DNA of 64,000 nucleotides from contig NZ_LR130759.1 of assembly GCF_900292015.1 (NCBI RefSeq), forward strand, positions 5,084,001 to 5,148,000, written 5' to 3'. The translations under genes and the position numbers were made by a program. Below are positions 42,458 through 53,939 of the stretch, piece by piece; position 1 is the first letter of the stretch; the number at the start of each line of letters is the position of its first letter. Source of the stretch: Mycobacterium basiliense. Lineage in GTDB: Bacteria > Actinomycetota > Actinomycetes > Mycobacteriales > Mycobacteriaceae. The notes below the pieces were generated by a model. It did no database searches, was not told where the DNA came from, and was given only the letters and a program-made list of their open reading frames with translations.

Positions 42458-43954
42458 TCAGTTCGAGTGCGGTCGAACAATCGGGAACAAAACTGTCTCC
42501 CTAATTGACAGCCCGGTCAAACTCATCAACAACCGATCAATACCCATACCCGTCCCGGTACACGGCGGCATGCCGTGCTCGAGCGCGGCTAGAAATTCAT
42601 CGTCAAGCTGCATCGCCTCGTCATCGCCGGCAGCGGCGGCACGCGCTTGGTCGGCGAATCGCTCGCGCTGCACCACCGGATCGGTCAATTCCGAGTAACC
42701 CGTAGCCAGTTCGACTCCGCGCAGATAGAGATCCCACTTCTCGGTGACGCCAGGGACGCTGCGATGCTGGCGGGTCAATGGCGTTGTCTCTACCGGAAAA
42801 TCCTTGACAAATGTCGGCGTGGTCAACTTGTTGCCCACCATGTGCTCCCACAGTTCCTCGACAAGTTTGCCGTGACCTAAAACACTGTTTTCAATGTCTA
42901 CATCGAGTCGGCGCGCGATGTCTCGTAAGCGATCAACAGAGGTCTCCGGAGTGATCTCTTCACCGAGCGCAGCCGACAAGGAGGAATACATCTGGATAGT
43001 CGACCATTCTCCGTCGATGTCGTAGACACTGCCGTCGGGCATCGGAAGTTGTCTGGTTCCGATCGCCTCGTCTGCCACCTCTTGAATAAGCTCTCTGGTG
43101 ATCACCGCTGAATCGTCATAGGTTCCATAGGTCTGGTAGGTCTCCAACATGGAGAATTCCGGTGAATGAGTGGAATCGGCCCCTTCGTTTCGGAACACCC
43201 GATTTAGTTCGAAGACCCTGTCGAAACCGCCGACGATACAACGCTTGAGGAACAGTTCCGGCGCTATGCGAAGGTAAAGGTCCATGTCCAGCGCATTGGA
43301 ATGAGTGATGAACGGTCGAGCCGCCGCGCCGCCGGCGAGAGTCTGCAACATCGGCGTTTCGACTTCGAGAAACCCACGCCGCTCCAGGGCATTGCGGATC
43401 GCGCGGATTACCGCAATCCGCTGGCGGGCAACTTCGCGCGCTTGCGGGCGAACGATCAGGTCGACATAGCGCTGCCGCACCCGCGCCTCTTCGTTCATCT
43501 CCCGATACGCGACAGGCAATGGCCGCAGCGCCTTGGCGGCCATTTGCCAGGAATCGGCCAAAACGGACAATTCACCGCGGCGCGAGCTGATCACTACGCC
43601 GTGCACAAACACGATGTCGCCGAGGTCGACGTCGGCTTTCCAGGCGTCCAGGGCTTCCCGGCCCACCTTGTCGAGGCTGACCATCACCTGCAGCTGGGTG
43701 CCGTCGCCGTCCTGGAGTGTCGCAAAACACAGTTTTCCGGTGTTCCGCGCGAATATCACCCGGCCCGCCACGCCGACGATGTCTTCGGTCACCGAGTCGG
43801 TTGGCAGGTCGGGATAGGCGGCGCGGATCTCGGCCAGAGTGTGGGTGCGCTCGATGGCTACCGGGTAGGGGTCGTGCCCTTCGGCCAATAAGCGAGCGCG
43901 CTTGTCCCGACGGATCCGGAACTGCTCGGGAAGGTCGGCCTCGGCGGAGTTCAC
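42458..43954 (-). CDS. lysS: Lysyl-tRNA synthetase (class II)
   Basis: Class II synthetase (498 aa) for tRNA-Lys. It has an OB-fold anticodon domain (about 50-170), motif 1 in FLEVETPML, motif 2 in [13 protein letters not shown] and motif 3 in [15 protein letters not shown]. It lacks the membrane domain of LysX and matches the Rv3598c position. GTG 43954 begins [15 protein letters not shown]. It follows the small coaX-linked reading frame by 11 nt. Confidence 0.95.
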   Translation of the reverse strand: MNSAEADLPEQFRIRRDKRARLLAEGHDPYPVAIERTHTLAEIRAAYPDLPTDSVTEDIVGVAGRVIFARNTGKLCFATLQDGDGTQLQVMVSLDKVGREALDAWKADVDLGDIVFVHGVVISSRRGELSVLADSWQMAAKALRPLPVAYREMNEEARVRQRYVDLIVRPQAREVARQRIAVIRAIRNALERRGFLEVETPMLQTLAGGAAARPFITHSNALDMDLYLRIAPELFLKRCIVGGFDRVFELNRVFRNEGADSTHSPEFSMLETYQTYGTYDDSAVITRELIQEVADEAIGTRQLPMPDGSVYDIDGEWSTIQMYSSLSAALGEEITPETSVDRLRDIARRLDVDIENSVLGHGKLVEELWEHMVGNKLTTPTFVKDFPVETTPLTRQHRSVPGVTEKWDLYLRGVELATGYSELTDPVVQRERFADQARAAAAGDDEAMQLDDEFLAALEHGMPPCTGTGMGIDRLLMSLTGLSIRETVLFPIVRPHSN

Positions 43955-43965
43955 GACGTGCCAGC

Positions 43966-44058
43966 TTAAATCAACTCGCTCGGGCGCCTGTCGGTGGTGG
44001 ACCGCAGTGCGACCCCGACCGCCGCGGCACGGGTGGCGAGAAAGAACAAAGCAGACAC
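43966..44058 (-). CDS. Small protein (30 aa), Rv3599c-like
   Basis: A 30-codon frame starts with GTG one base after the coaX TAG and ends with TAA 11 nt before lysS. The translation begins [20 protein letters not shown] and ends in a charged tail. M. tuberculosis has a similarly tiny annotated gene, Rv3599c, in the same place. A short hydrophobic N-terminal half suggests membrane contact. Function is unknown, and it could be only a translational spacer that couples coaX and lysS. Confidence 0.6.
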   Translation of the reverse strand: MSALFFLATRAAAVGVALRSTTDRRPSELI

Positions 44059-44059
44059 G

Positions 44060-44878
44060 CTAGCGCGCCGGCTTCAACCGCCCGCGCTGAGCGTCATGGT
44101 TGCGTTCGAAAACCAGCCGCAGACCGTGCAGGGTCAGGTGACGGTCATGGTGGTCGACCGTATGTAGCTCGGGCAGCAACAGCGGCGCCGTATGTCCGGT
44201 CGCCACGACGGCGACGTCGTCGGCACCGGAGAACCCCCGCACGTCCTCGCGAATCCGTGCGACCAGGCCGTCGACCAGCCCCGCAAAGCCGAACACGGCA
44301 CCGGCCTGCATGCATTCGACAGTGTTCTTGCCTACCACTGAACGCGGCCGGGCCAGCTCCACCCGACGCAATGCCGCCGACCGAGCCGCGGCGGCATCCG
44401 ACGACACCTGAACACCGGGCGCGATAGCGCCACCCAGGAATTCGCCCTTAGCCGACACCACATCCACGCAGATCGACGATCCGAAATCGACGACGATGGC
44501 GGCCTTGCCGAACTTGTGATAGGCCGCCAGGCAATTCACGATCCGGTCGGCGCCTACCTCTTTGGGGTTGTCGACGAGCAGCGGAATACCCGTACGCACG
44601 CCCGGTTCGATCAACACGTGTGGGATCGACGGCCAGTACTGGTCGAGCATGATCCGCACTTCGTGCAGCACCGACGGAACAGTGGACAGGGCGGCCGAAC
44701 CGGTGAGCCGTTCGGAATCCTCGCCGATCAAACCATCAATCGTGAGCGCAAGTTCGTCCGCGGTGACCTCGGATTCGGTGCGTATCCGCCACTGCTGCGC
44801 AACCTTTGCGTGCTCTTTGGCGCCGGATATCAAGCCGACGACGGTGTGCGTGTTGCGGACATCTATCGCCAGCAGCAC
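44060..44878 (-). CDS. coaX: Type III pantothenate kinase
   Basis: ASKHA-fold kinase (272 aa) phosphorylating pantothenate in CoA synthesis. It has phosphate loop [37 protein letters not shown], and [11 protein letters not shown]. In M. tuberculosis the CoaX copy (Rv3600c) is reported inactive beside CoaA, so activity here is open. It follows panD by 2 nt, giving a panC-panD-coaX run that links pantothenate synthesis and use. Confidence 0.93.
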   Translation of the reverse strand: MLLAIDVRNTHTVVGLISGAKEHAKVAQQWRIRTESEVTADELALTIDGLIGEDSERLTGSAALSTVPSVLHEVRIMLDQYWPSIPHVLIEPGVRTGIPLLVDNPKEVGADRIVNCLAAYHKFGKAAIVVDFGSSICVDVVSAKGEFLGGAIAPGVQVSSDAAAARSAALRRVELARPRSVVGKNTVECMQAGAVFGFAGLVDGLVARIREDVRGFSGADDVAVVATGHTAPLLLPELHTVDHHDRHLTLHGLRLVFERNHDAQRGRLKPAR

Positions 44879-44880
44879 GG

Positions 44881-45312
44881 CTACCGCACACCGATCCGCG
44901 GGTCCAACAGCTCACCCACTCCGGGTATATCGATGGCAGGTACGAACGCCGGATCGTCCCCCAGGTCGATCTGCCGGTTGTCGGCGTCAACGAACACGAT
45001 TCGCGGCTTGTAGGCGCGCGCCTCGGCATCTTCCATGGTCCCGTATGCGATCAGGATCACCAGATCGCCCGGGTGAACGAGATGCGCTGCGGCGCCGTTG
45101 ATTCCGATCACGCCACTGCCACGCTCGCCGATGATCGCGTAGGTGACCAGTCGGGCGCCGTTGTCGATGTCGACGATGGTCACCTGCTCACCCTCGAGCA
45201 GATCGGCGGCATCCATCAGGTCGGCGTCGATGGTCACCGAACCGACGTAATGTAGGTCGGCCTGGGTAACGGTGGCGCGATGGATCTTCGACTTCAGCAT
45301 TGTCCGTAACAT
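44881..45312 (-). CDS. panD: Aspartate 1-decarboxylase
   Basis: Pyruvoyl enzyme (143 aa) making beta-alanine for pantothenate. The self-cleavage site is Gly24-Ser25 in [25 protein letters not shown] and [24 protein letters not shown] are family blocks. The C-terminal tail, associated in M. tuberculosis with pyrazinoic acid susceptibility, is a few residues longer here ([15 protein letters not shown]). The ATG overlaps the panC stop by 1 nt. Confidence 0.95.
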   Translation of the reverse strand: MLRTMLKSKIHRATVTQADLHYVGSVTIDADLMDAADLLEGEQVTIVDIDNGARLVTYAIIGERGSGVIGINGAAAHLVHPGDLVILIAYGTMEDAEARAYKPRIVFVDADNRQIDLGDDPAFVPAIDIPGVGELLDPRIGVR

Positions 45313-46283
45313 CAGTTCCTCCGTTGCGTTTGGGCATACTCGGCCCGAGGTTCGTCCGGCCCGATGGTGCCGGCGACATTTCCGATCTGGATTTCAACAT
45401 TTCCGATCTGGATTTCGACGTTGTCGAGAAGTCTGGTGCTGCCGACCCTGGCGGCCACCAGCAGCCGGCCGGATCCGTTGCCTTGCACCGGACCAAGGCC
45501 GGCATCACGCAGCTCTAGATAGTCGACCGCCACGCCGGGTGCATCGTCAAGCACTGCGCGCGCGGCGTCGAGAGCGGCCTGGACACCCGCGGTCGCCGCA
45601 TGTGCGCCGGCCGTCAGCGCGGCCGACAGTGCCACGGCCGCCTGCCGCTGGGCCGGGTCCAAGTAGCGGTTTCGGGAGGACAACGCCAACCCGTCACCTT
45701 CCCGAACGGTCGGAATCCCGACCACCTGCACATCGACGTTCAGGTCCGCAACCATCTGTCGGATCAGCACCAGCTGTTGGTAGTCCTTCTCACCGAAGAA
45801 CGCCACATCCGGACGCACGATCTGGAACAGCTTCAGCACAACGGTCAGCACGCCGGCGAAATGTGTTGGCCGCGGGCCGCCTTCGAGTTCGGCGGCCAGC
45901 GGACCGGGCTGCACGGTGGTGCGCAGGCCGTGGGGATACATCGCCGCGGCGTTGGGTGTAAAAGCGATCTCCACACCTTCGGCGCGCAACCGCGCCAAGT
46001 CGTCGTCCAGGGTTCGCGGGTATGCGTCGAGGTCTTCTCCGGCCCCGAACTGCAGCGGATTGACGAAGATCGAGACCACCACCACCGCGCCGGGAACTCG
46101 CTTGGCCGCACGGACTAACGACATGTGTCCCTCGTGCAGGGCGCCCATCGTGGGTACCAACATCACCCGCCGACCGGTGTGCCGTAGCGCGCGGGTGACG
46201 TGCTGGACATCGCCGAGAACCGAGTAGGTGTTGAGCTCGCCAGCGTTGAATGCTGGCATTTTCGTCGCGTTGGTAGTGTTCAT
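45312..46283 (-). CDS. panC: Pantothenate synthetase
   Basis: ATP-dependent ligase joining pantoate and beta-alanine (323 aa; M. tuberculosis 309). The first motif is [14 protein letters not shown]. Others are [28 protein letters not shown], and the KMSKS-like LALSSRN. The extra length is partly explained by an in-frame 21-bp tandem duplication near the C-terminus (VEIQIGN twice), outside the catalytic core. It overlaps the neighbouring stop and start codons on both sides. Confidence 0.95.
   Translation of the reverse strand: MNTTNATKMPAFNAGELNTYSVLGDVQHVTRALRHTGRRVMLVPTMGALHEGHMSLVRAAKRVPGAVVVVSIFVNPLQFGAGEDLDAYPRTLDDDLARLRAEGVEIAFTPNAAAMYPHGLRTTVQPGPLAAELEGGPRPTHFAGVLTVVLKLFQIVRPDVAFFGEKDYQQLVLIRQMVADLNVDVQVVGIPTVREGDGLALSSRNRYLDPAQRQAAVALSAALTAGAHAATAGVQAALDAARAVLDDAPGVAVDYLELRDAGLGPVQGNGSGRLLVAARVGSTRLLDNVEIQIGNVEIQIGNVAGTIGPDEPRAEYAQTQRRN
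45376..45417. repeat. 21-bp in-frame tandem duplication within panC
   Basis: Two adjacent 21-bp units (45376-45396 and 45397-45417) differ only at the last base. They encode VEIQIGN twice near the PanC C-terminus. The frame is kept. Such a short, near-perfect repeat indicates a recent slippage event. Confidence 0.9.
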
Positions 46284-47191
46284 GGCGCCAACACCTCGAC
46301 GACGTCCGAGGGCGCGTGGGACCGCTGAGCGGTCCGCAGCGCATTCACCCGATATGCGTTGGCCAGCTGTGGGTCTAGCTGCATCAGCGCGGCCAGATGC
46401 CCGGCAACCGCGGCCGCGTCACCGCGAGCAATCGGACCCGTCAGCGCCGCCTGCCCACGCTGCAGCGTGTTCTCCAGCGCCGCCCGGGCCAAGGGCCCGA
46501 CGATGCGTTCGGCGATCCCGCCCGGCTGGTTGTCAACGCGCTGTTGGCCGAGTAGCTCCTGCCCCCGCAGCGCGGCACGCAACGCCTCCAAAGCGTCGGC
46601 GAGCACCGTCACGAGATGATTGCTGGCATGGGCCAACGCGGCGTGGTAGAGGATGCGTGCGTCCTCTCGCACGCAAAACGGCTCCCCACCCATTTCGAGC
46701 ACCAGCGATTGGGCAATCGCATACCCGACGTCGTCGGACGCGGTCACTCCGAAACAGGTGTCCGGTAGCCGGCTGATGTCTTCGTCGGACCCGGTGAAGG
46801 TCATTGCCGGGTGGATGGCCAGTGGTACGCAGCCCTGCTGGGTCAGCGGTGCCAGAATCCCAATGCCGTTGGCACCGGACGTGTGCGCCACTATCGTTCC
46901 CGGGCGCACCGCGGACGTGGCGGCCAATCCGGATACCAGACTCGCCAACTCGCTGTCAGTCACCGCCAACAGCAGCAATTCGGCTCCGGCGGCCACATCT
47001 TGCGGCGGCAACACCGGGGTATCGGGCAGCCGGCGCTGCGCCCGCTGCAGCGACGCGCGCGAGATCGCGCTGCACGCCACCACAACATGATCGGCGCGCT
47101 CGAGCGCAACTCCCAACGCGGTGCCCACCCGGCCGGCGGAGATGATCCCCACCTTGAGCCTGGCCGGGCGCAAACCGTCGAACTGCACCAT
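46280..47191 (-). CDS. Rossmann-like NAD(P)-binding protein (DUF2520 family)
   Basis: Dehydrogenase-like protein (303 aa, same as Rv3603c). The N-terminal Rossmann fold has [18 protein letters not shown], and the C-terminal helical half has the DUF2520 pattern [21 protein letters not shown]. It starts the pantothenate run and overlaps panC by 4 nt. A role as a ketopantoate-reductase-like enzyme is suggested by context but unproven. ATG 47191 is chosen over 47206 to match the family length. Confidence 0.87.
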   Translation of the reverse strand: MVQFDGLRPARLKVGIISAGRVGTALGVALERADHVVVACSAISRASLQRAQRRLPDTPVLPPQDVAAGAELLLLAVTDSELASLVSGLAATSAVRPGTIVAHTSGANGIGILAPLTQQGCVPLAIHPAMTFTGSDEDISRLPDTCFGVTASDDVGYAIAQSLVLEMGGEPFCVREDARILYHAALAHASNHLVTVLADALEALRAALRGQELLGQQRVDNQPGGIAERIVGPLARAALENTLQRGQAALTGPIARGDAAAVAGHLAALMQLDPQLANAYRVNALRTAQRSHAPSDVVEVLAP

Positions 47192-47292
47192 CGCAGACGA
47201 CCTCACAGGTTCTTAGTTCGTTCCAGTCCCTCGATGTGTGGGTACCGGACGGTCACTAAGACTGTAGTCGATCGGTGTGCCCCAGACCCAAA

Positions 47293-48693
47293 TCAACCGT
47301 CGCGGCGACGACGCCGGCCTCCCCCCGACGGCTCGACCTGCAGCCGCGCCATGAGGTCCGCGACAGACTGACCACCGCTGTGCGAGTCAGGGTCATGGGT
47401 GGGTGACGTGTCGTCGAATTCCGAATCCGGACTGCGGTGCCGGGCAGCGGGCTCAGGCGCCGGCGGGGTCGCCAGCCGCGGTGGCGGAGGGCCCGCAGGT
47501 GGGGTGGGCGGCGGAGGTTCAGCGCCGTGCGGGCCACCGGCGGCCGAGTCGGCGCCCGGGGTTCCGACACCATACTGGCGGTAGTCCGCCGCATGGCGAG
47601 ACCGCGACCGGCGACCGCCAAATTCTCCCGGCACCTCGACCTGACCCGCGCCGAAGTCGCCGTGCTCCTCCTCCGGGCTGGAGTGCCGGGCACGCCGCCT
47701 GCGGCCCGAGGGTGGCGCCGGCGAGCGCGCACCAAAGTCCTCCGACGCCCAGTGGTTGCCGGGCGCTCCAGGAAGCCACCACTGTCCGTCCGCGGCGGCC
47801 GGTCGCAGTGCCGACGGATCGGTTTGCGGCGCAGGGCCTGGTGACCCAGCCGCGGGGGGAGGTGCGGGGGACGGCGGCGGGCGATGGCGAGGCTCGTATC
47901 GTAGATCGGGTTGTGCCGGCTCCGCGTCATAACGCATCCGGTCCCGCTCCCCCGGGTGTTCCCCATCGAAGTGGCCGGCCGGCGGTTGCGCCAACAAGGA
48001 TTCTCGACCACCGGTTGACATGCCCGCCGCAGCACCAAACGGCGACGTCCCCACCCGCTCGTCTGAGGGCAACACCCCCACCTCAGGGACGTCGATGATC
48101 GCCTCCTCGGCTCGGCCAGTGCTTTCGCCATGGCGGCCCATCGGCACGGAATCACTGGATAGCCAGTCCGCGATCTGGCTCTCGCCGGTGCGGATGCGAT
48201 CGGCCACCGCGCGGGCGATGTGTGCCTCTTTGTCGACGGTCTCCAACGCGGGACGGTGCTCGAGGTCGGCGTCGAACAAGATCTCCAGGCTCGTTCGCAG
48301 CGCCGAAAGTTCGGCACGTAGCGCCGCCACCTCGTCGGCGGCAGCACCCCGCAGCTCGACCGCGAGTTCCCGGCGCAGCTGCGACTCCACCGTCAACTCG
48401 TACTCCCGGCGGGCCGCGATTTCGCGATCCAACTGAAGGTCATACACCAGCTTCATATCGCGTGCCCGCGCCTGATCGGCGTCAGCCTGCCGGCGGTACA
48501 CCACGGACACAAACGCACCGGCCACTGCGGCCCACAGCGCCAAGATCACGGCCAGTTTCAGCAGTTCCACACGATTGGTGAAAACCAGCGCAGAACTGGC
48601 CCCGATTGCAAGGACCAGCAACGTCGTTAAGAGCACCCAACCCGGCCTGCGGCCGCCGCGCCGGACCCGGGCGCCGCGGGACAGAACGGTCAT
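47293..48693 (-). CDS. Two-helix membrane protein with coiled coil and long disordered tail
   Basis: Conserved mycobacterial protein (466 aa), corresponding to Rv3604c. Two transmembrane helices (about 19-40 and 46-66) are followed by an Ala/Arg/Glu-rich coiled coil (about 70-150). A long Pro/Gly/Ser-rich tail of low complexity then runs to a basic end (SGGGRRRRRDG). Function is unknown. The tail is longer than in M. tuberculosis, where the protein is about 400 aa. It is part of the folate-pantothenate block. Confidence 0.85.
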   Translation of the reverse strand: MTVLSRGARVRRGGRRPGWVLLTTLLVLAIGASSALVFTNRVELLKLAVILALWAAVAGAFVSVVYRRQADADQARARDMKLVYDLQLDREIAARREYELTVESQLRRELAVELRGAAADEVAALRAELSALRTSLEILFDADLEHRPALETVDKEAHIARAVADRIRTGESQIADWLSSDSVPMGRHGESTGRAEEAIIDVPEVGVLPSDERVGTSPFGAAAGMSTGGRESLLAQPPAGHFDGEHPGERDRMRYDAEPAQPDLRYEPRHRPPPSPAPPPAAGSPGPAPQTDPSALRPAAADGQWWLPGAPGNHWASEDFGARSPAPPSGRRRRARHSSPEEEHGDFGAGQVEVPGEFGGRRSRSRHAADYRQYGVGTPGADSAAGGPHGAEPPPPTPPAGPPPPRLATPPAPEPAARHRSPDSEFDDTSPTHDPDSHSGGQSVADLMARLQVEPSGGGRRRRRDG

Positions 48694-48838
48694 GGCCTGA
48701 CTGTACCTGGGTGATGTCCATCAGCGTGTCGCGCTGGTCCGGCGATTCTCCCGTCGAGTCGGCTAGGCGACGTACCGGCCCCGTTTCTGCGGCCGTATCG
48801 CAGCCAGCAACCTCGACAAGCGAGGCGACCAAACCCGG

Positions 48839-49315
48839 CTAGGGTTCCGCGCCCTCGCCACGCTCGCTGGGGTCCTGCGGGGACTTGCAGCAATGCTGCA
48901 GCCACAGCGCGGCAACCACCAAAGCCAGCGCGCTACCGGCCGCCACCAGGGTGCCCGCGGTGTCTTCGTTGGCTACCCGCAGCCAAGACCGCCGCGGCAG
49001 CAGGTACACCAATACCCCGATCCACCAACCCAGCACCAGCGCACCCACCCAAGCCGACGCCTTGGCAACCACTAAGCTGCGCGCCACCGCGAGCGGGTGC
49101 AGCCGACCCGACCCGTCACCAATCTCGCCATCGTTGATCTTGGCTCGCACGTAGCGCGCCCACAGTGCCTCTGCAACGGCCACTGCCAATAGCGACAGAC
49201 CGGTCCATACCGTGATCTCGGGGAACCAGCGAAATAGCATCACGACCAGCGGATAACCGACCACGGCCGCGGCTATCGCCGCGGCCACCAGGTCACGCTT
49301 GCGGGTGGGCCCCAT
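48839..49315 (-). CDS. DUF3180 membrane protein
   Basis: Small membrane protein (158 aa) with four predicted helices, corresponding to Rv3605c. It begins [39 protein letters not shown] follows helix 1. Function is unknown, but in actinobacteria the gene stays next to folK. Its ATG and the folK stop share one base. Confidence 0.87.
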   Translation of the reverse strand: MGPTRKRDLVAAAIAAAVVGYPLVVMLFRWFPEITVWTGLSLLAVAVAEALWARYVRAKINDGEIGDGSGRLHPLAVARSLVVAKASAWVGALVLGWWIGVLVYLLPRRSWLRVANEDTAGTLVAAGSALALVVAALWLQHCCKSPQDPSERGEGAEP

Positions 49316-49842
49316 TAGCTCTCCAACGTCAATCGGGTTGGTCGCACGCCTTCCCGCTCGGCCGGATCCAACTCGGCCAGCAGCTGGGCGACGGGACGGG
49401 GTCCCTCGGGCAGCGTCAACTCGGCGGCGGGATCGACGTCAAGCCACGGGACCATCACGAAAGCCCGCAGGTGCGCCTGTGGGTGCGGCAACGTCAGGGT
49501 GCCATCACCGCAAACCACGTCGACGCGGCCCCGGGGCCCGACGTGGTAGCAGGCGACCACGTCGACGTCGAGGGTCCGCGGACCCCACCGCTGGTCACGC
49601 ACCCGTCGCGCGGCCCGCTCAAAATCCTGAGCCCGCCGCAACCAGGCATGACCGTCGCGAGCCGGGTCGTCGGCGAGGAGCACCGCGTTGAGAAACGGCC
49701 CCTGGCGCACGTTGCCCCACGGTTCGGTCTCATACACCCCGGAGGCCGCGACCAACGCATCACCGAGCCCATCGACGACCGATCGCAGATGGGCCAGGCG
49801 GTCACCCAGGTTCGAGCCGACCGACAGCACCACCGTGGTCAT
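49315..49842 (-). CDS. folK: 6-hydroxymethyl-dihydropterin pyrophosphokinase
   Basis: HPPK (175 aa) transfers pyrophosphate from ATP to the pterin in folate synthesis. Family blocks are [43 protein letters not shown] and [18 protein letters not shown]. It overlaps folB by 4 nt, so the pathway steps are coupled at translation. Confidence 0.95.
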   Translation of the reverse strand: MTTVVLSVGSNLGDRLAHLRSVVDGLGDALVAASGVYETEPWGNVRQGPFLNAVLLADDPARDGHAWLRRAQDFERAARRVRDQRWGPRTLDVDVVACYHVGPRGRVDVVCGDGTLTLPHPQAHLRAFVMVPWLDVDPAAELTLPEGPRPVAQLLAELDPAEREGVRPTRLTLES

Positions 49843-50240
49843 ACCGCCCCACCGGCAGGGATCACCGAGCCGCGTCCACCGCGCCGCGACCGCCGGGTCA
49901 CCACCGCGACGTCGGTAAACGGTTGCGGGATGGGCGCATGGGGTTTATGTACGACGACCTCCACGGCGTGCACTCGGTGGTCCGCCATCACCTCATCGGC
50001 GATCTCGGCGCCGACCGTCTCGATCAGGTTACGGGGAGGCCCGGCGACGATCTCGGCGGCGCGCTGGGCCAGGGCGGCGTAGTCATAGCTGTCGGCCAGG
50101 TCGTCGCTGCGGGCAGCGTCGACCAGATCGATCCACATCGTGATATCGACGACAAATTGCTGACCAGCGACACGTTCATGGTCGTAAACCCCATGCCGTC
50201 CATGAACAGACAAGCCGCGCAACTCAATTCGGTCAGCCAT
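49839..50240 (-). CDS. folB: Dihydroneopterin aldolase
   Basis: Tunnel-fold enzyme (133 aa, same as Rv3607c) cleaving dihydroneopterin. It starts [23 protein letters not shown], with catalytic Lys in [11 protein letters not shown] and the substrate Glu in [13 protein letters not shown] 50240 is chosen because it gives the family start; a longer frame extends into folP. It overlaps folP by 8 nt. Confidence 0.95.
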   Translation of the reverse strand: MADRIELRGLSVHGRHGVYDHERVAGQQFVVDITMWIDLVDAARSDDLADSYDYAALAQRAAEIVAGPPRNLIETVGAEIADEVMADHRVHAVEVVVHKPHAPIPQPFTDVAVVTRRSRRGGRGSVIPAGGAV

Positions 50241-51072
50241 GAGGCTTGTTCCCTTCCGCTTGCCACGCTTCGACGACCTTGAGCGCATCGACGGACGCGC
50301 GCACATCGTGCACCCGCACACCCCAGGCGCCATGCAACGCCGCAAGCGCGGAAATCACCGCGGTCGCGGTCTCACGCCCGTCCGGCGGTCGCAGCGCCCC
50401 ATCCTGACCGGCCAGCAGCGCCCCAAGGAACCGTTTGCGTGACGCGCCGAGCAGCACGGGCAACCCAGTGGCGATCAACTCCGGCAGGGCCTGCAGCAGC
50501 GCCCAATTGTGTTGTGCTGTCTTGGCGAACCCGAGCCCGGGATCGATCACCAGTTTCGCCGGGTCGACGCCCGCGGCCAGCGCATCGTCAACGCTGGCCA
50601 GCAGGTCGGCACGTACCTCGGCCACCACATCGTGGTAGGCGGGCACGGCGTGTGGGTTGGCCGCCGACACCGGCCGCCAATGCATCAACACCCATCGCAC
50701 ACCGGCGTCAGCCACCAGCGGCGCCATAGCCGGATCGGCCCGTCCCCCGGACACGTCATTGACGAGTTGCGCACCGCTTTCCAGCGCCGACCGCGCCACG
50801 TCGGCGTTCACAGTGTCGATACTGACGTTGATGCCTTGTGCGGCAAGCTCTTTAACGACGGGTATGACACGAGACATCTCGACCTGCGGGTCTATCCGGG
50901 TGGCGCCGGGCCGAGTCGACTCCCCCCCGACATCCACGATCGCGGCGCCATCGGCAGCCAGCGCCAGGCCATGTCCAACGGCATCCGCCGTATCGAAGTA
51001 GCGACCGCCATCCGAGAACGAGTCGTCGGTGACGTTCAAAACCCCCATAACCTGCACGGGCGGCGGACTCAC
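50233..51072 (-). CDS. folP: Dihydropteroate synthase
   Basis: Sulfonamide target (279 aa) joining pterin pyrophosphate and p-aminobenzoate. It has the TIM-barrel motifs [50 protein letters not shown] and [11 protein letters not shown]. It matches FolP1 (Rv3608c) rather than the inactive FolP2 type. GTG 51072 overlaps the folE stop by 4 nt. Confidence 0.96.
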   Translation of the reverse strand: MSPPPVQVMGVLNVTDDSFSDGGRYFDTADAVGHGLALAADGAAIVDVGGESTRPGATRIDPQVEMSRVIPVVKELAAQGINVSIDTVNADVARSALESGAQLVNDVSGGRADPAMAPLVADAGVRWVLMHWRPVSAANPHAVPAYHDVVAEVRADLLASVDDALAAGVDPAKLVIDPGLGFAKTAQHNWALLQALPELIATGLPVLLGASRKRFLGALLAGQDGALRPPDGRETATAVISALAALHGAWGVRVHDVRASVDALKVVEAWQAEGNKPHG

Positions 51073-51668
51073 TTACGCAGGATGAGGTCCAGCGCTTCGG
51101 CTCGAGAAGCGGCATCGGTCTTGAACTGACCACGTACCGCCGACGTCGTCGTGATAGCGCCCGGCTTCCGTACCCCGCGCATCGCCATGCACAGGTGCTC
51201 GGCTTCGACCACGACGATCACCCCGCGTGGCTCGAGCCTCTTTACCAGGGCGTCGGCGATCTGGCTGGTGAGCCGCTCCTGCACCTGCGGCCGCTTGGCA
51301 TAGAGGTCCACCAGACGAGCGATCTTTGACAGCCCGGTCACCCGGCCGTCCCTGCCGGGGATATAGCCAACGTGCGCCACCCCGTGGAACGACACCAGAT
51401 GGTGTTCGCAGGTCGAGTACAAGGGAATCTCCTTGACCAGCACCAGCTCATCGTGCTCCTCGTCAAACATGGCGCTGAGCACCGTGTCGGGGTCGGTATA
51501 GAGCCCGGCGAAGATCTCCCGATATGCGCGTGCCACGCGCGCAGGAGTGTCTCGCAAGCCACCCCGGTTCGGATCTTCCCCGATCGCAGACAACAATTCG
51601 CGGACGGCGGCCTCGACGCGCTCCTGGTCGAAAACCCGAGGCTCGGTGGCGGAATCCAGCTGGGTCAT
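51069..51668 (-). CDS. folE: GTP cyclohydrolase I
   Basis: First enzyme of folate synthesis (199 aa), converting GTP to dihydroneopterin triphosphate. The zinc and active-site block is [49 protein letters not shown] and the late [15 protein letters not shown] follow. It lies 18 nt after ftsH and heads the folE-folP-folB-folK run. Confidence 0.96.
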   Translation of the reverse strand: MTQLDSATEPRVFDQERVEAAVRELLSAIGEDPNRGGLRDTPARVARAYREIFAGLYTDPDTVLSAMFDEEHDELVLVKEIPLYSTCEHHLVSFHGVAHVGYIPGRDGRVTGLSKIARLVDLYAKRPQVQERLTSQIADALVKRLEPRGVIVVVEAEHLCMAMRGVRKPGAITTTSAVRGQFKTDAASRAEALDLILRK

Positions 51669-51686
51669 CGAGAGTTCTCCGTTTCG

Positions 51687-53939
51687 TCAGCCGTGGGCAG
51701 GCGGATTGGACCGACTGACGTTGCTGTCCTCCCGCTCGGAGGATTCATCGGTATCCGATACGGATTGATCAGCCGGCGGGTGGCTCAGCTGAGGTCGATT
51801 CGACGACGGCGGCGGCCATCCGGGTGCGTGCCAGCCCGCCGGCGCGCCGTAATCCGGCTGGTAGCCGGTGCGGGACCCGTCCGCGCCGTGCGATCCATTG
51901 GCGCCACGGTTGGCGCCGTCAGTCTCCGACTGCGTGGCCTGGGCTGCCTCGGCCGCTCGGGTGGCTCGAGCAATGGCCTCCTTGAACGCCGGCTCGGGGA
52001 GCGGCGGGGGCCAGGGTTCTCCGCGTTCGATAGCCAGTTCGCCCGGCGTCTTGATCGGCGGCTTATCCGACGGAATCCGCCCGCCGAAATCGTCGAACAT
52101 GGTGAGCCGGGGACGTTTCTCGACGTTGCCGAAGATCGCCTCCAGCTCGGGCCGGTGCAGGGTTTCCTTTTCCAGCAGCTCGCCCGCGAGCGTGTCGAGC
52201 ACGTCGCGGTATTCGGTGAGAATCTCCCACGCTTCGGTGTGGGCCGCCTCGATCAGCTTGCGGACTTCTTCGTCGATCTCGCGGGCGACCTCGTGGGAGT
52301 AGTCCGACTGCGTGCCCATCGAGCGGCCCAGGAACGGGTCGCCGTGTTCGGTCCCATACTTGACCGCGCCGAGCCGGGCACTCATGCCGTATTCGGTGAC
52401 CATCGCCCGGGCAACCTTGGTCGCCTGCTCAATATCGGACACCGCGCCCGTGGTCGGCTCGCGGAATACCAGTTCCTCGGCGGCGCGCCCACCCATGGCA
52501 AACACCAGCTGCGCGATCATCTCCGACCGGGTCCGCAGCCCCTTGTCCTCCTCGGGCACCGCCACGGCGTGACCACCGGTGCGCCCCCGGGCCAGGATCG
52601 TGACCTTGTAGACGGGATCGATATCCGGCATCGCCCAGGCCGCCAGGGTGTGTCCACCCTCGTGGTAGGCGGTGATCTTCTTCTCCTGCTCGCTGATGAT
52701 CCGCCCCTTGCGGCGCGGGCCGCCGATCACCCGGTCCACCGCCTCTTCCAGGGCCGGGCCGGTGACGACGGTGCCGTTTTCCCTGGCGGTGAGCAGCGCC
52801 GCCTCGTTGATGACATTGGCCAGGTCAGCACCCGTCATGCCGACGGTCCGCTTGGCCAGTCCGTCGAGGTCGGCATCCGGCGCCATCGGCTTGCCCTTGG
52901 AATGCACCCGCAGCACCGCGCGACGGCCCGCCAGGTCGGGATTGGTGACCGGAATCTGCCGGTCGAAACGGCCGGGCCGCAGCAGCGCCGGGTCCAGGAT
53001 GTCGGGCCGGTTGGTGGCCGCGATCAGGATTACCCCGGCCCGATCGCCAAAGCCGTCCATCTCGACCAGGAGTTGGTTCAGGGTCTGCTCACGTTCGTCG
53101 TGGCCGCCACCCAGTCCGGCGCCACGCTGTCGGCCAACCGCATCGATCTCGTCGACGAAGATGATGCAGGGGCTGTTCTGTTTGGCCTGCTCGAACAGAT
53201 CACGGACGCGCGAGGCGCCGACCCCGACGAACATTTCGACGAAGTCGGACCCGGAGATGGTGAAGAACGGCACCCCCGCTTCGCCGGCCACGGCGCGGGC
53301 CAGCAGCGTTTTGCCGGTTCCCGGCGGCCCGTACAGCAGCACGCCTTTGGGAATCTTGGCGCCGAGCGCCTGATAGCGCGATGGATTCTGCAGGAAGTCC
53401 TTGATCTCGTAGAGTTCCTCGACCGCTTCGTCCACGCCCGCGACATCGGCAAAGGTGGTCTTGGGCATGTCCTTGGACAGCTGTTTGGCGCGGGACTTAC
53501 CGAAACCGAAACCCATCCGCGCTCCGCCCTGCATGCGGGAAAACATCACGAACAGGCCGACCAGCAACAACAGCGGCAGCACGTAAACCAGCAGCTCACC
53601 AAGAATGCTGCCCTGATTGACTACCGTGCTGATCTTGGCGTTCTTAGCGCTCAGCGCGTTGAACAGGTCGACGGCGTAGCCGGTGGGGTACTTGGTGATG
53701 ACCTTGTCGGATCCGTCGGTTTCTTTGTCGCCCTTCTTCAGGACCAGCCGTAACTGTTGCTCGCGGTCGTCGATCTGCGCGCTCTTGACGTTGTCGCTGT
53801 TTATCTGCGACATGGCCACCGAGGTATCGACTGGTTTGTAACCACGAGTGTCGTCACTGAAGTAAAAGAACGACCACCCAAGCAGCACCACAACGGCGAT
53901 GGCCGTGATGGTGCGGATCACGTTTTTTCGGTTCATCAA
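51687..53939 (-). CDS. ftsH: Membrane AAA+ zinc protease FtsH
   Basis: Membrane-anchored hexameric protease (750 aa) for membrane and short-lived proteins. Two transmembrane helices (about 8-26 and 110-130) flank a periplasmic domain. The AAA domain has Walker A GPPGTGKT and FVDEIDAVG. The zinc site is HEGGH (in [13 protein letters not shown]). A disordered Gly/Pro-rich tail follows residue 670, as in the mycobacterial family. A long open frame opposite it is a shadow. 294 nt separate it from ephA. Confidence 0.97.
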   Translation of the reverse strand: MMNRKNVIRTITAIAVVVLLGWSFFYFSDDTRGYKPVDTSVAMSQINSDNVKSAQIDDREQQLRLVLKKGDKETDGSDKVITKYPTGYAVDLFNALSAKNAKISTVVNQGSILGELLVYVLPLLLLVGLFVMFSRMQGGARMGFGFGKSRAKQLSKDMPKTTFADVAGVDEAVEELYEIKDFLQNPSRYQALGAKIPKGVLLYGPPGTGKTLLARAVAGEAGVPFFTISGSDFVEMFVGVGASRVRDLFEQAKQNSPCIIFVDEIDAVGRQRGAGLGGGHDEREQTLNQLLVEMDGFGDRAGVILIAATNRPDILDPALLRPGRFDRQIPVTNPDLAGRRAVLRVHSKGKPMAPDADLDGLAKRTVGMTGADLANVINEAALLTARENGTVVTGPALEEAVDRVIGGPRRKGRIISEQEKKITAYHEGGHTLAAWAMPDIDPVYKVTILARGRTGGHAVAVPEEDKGLRTRSEMIAQLVFAMGGRAAEELVFREPTTGAVSDIEQATKVARAMVTEYGMSARLGAVKYGTEHGDPFLGRSMGTQSDYSHEVAREIDEEVRKLIEAAHTEAWEILTEYRDVLDTLAGELLEKETLHRPELEAIFGNVEKRPRLTMFDDFGGRIPSDKPPIKTPGELAIERGEPWPPPLPEPAFKEAIARATRAAEAAQATQSETDGANRGANGSHGADGSRTGYQPDYGAPAGWHAPGWPPPSSNRPQLSHPPADQSVSDTDESSEREDSNVSRSNPPAHG

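Noticed and set aside
51372..53753. 793-codon plus-strand open frame opposite folE and ftsH
   Set aside because: It mirrors strongly conserved FolE and FtsH coding sequence; the translation has no domain and unusual Arg/His content.
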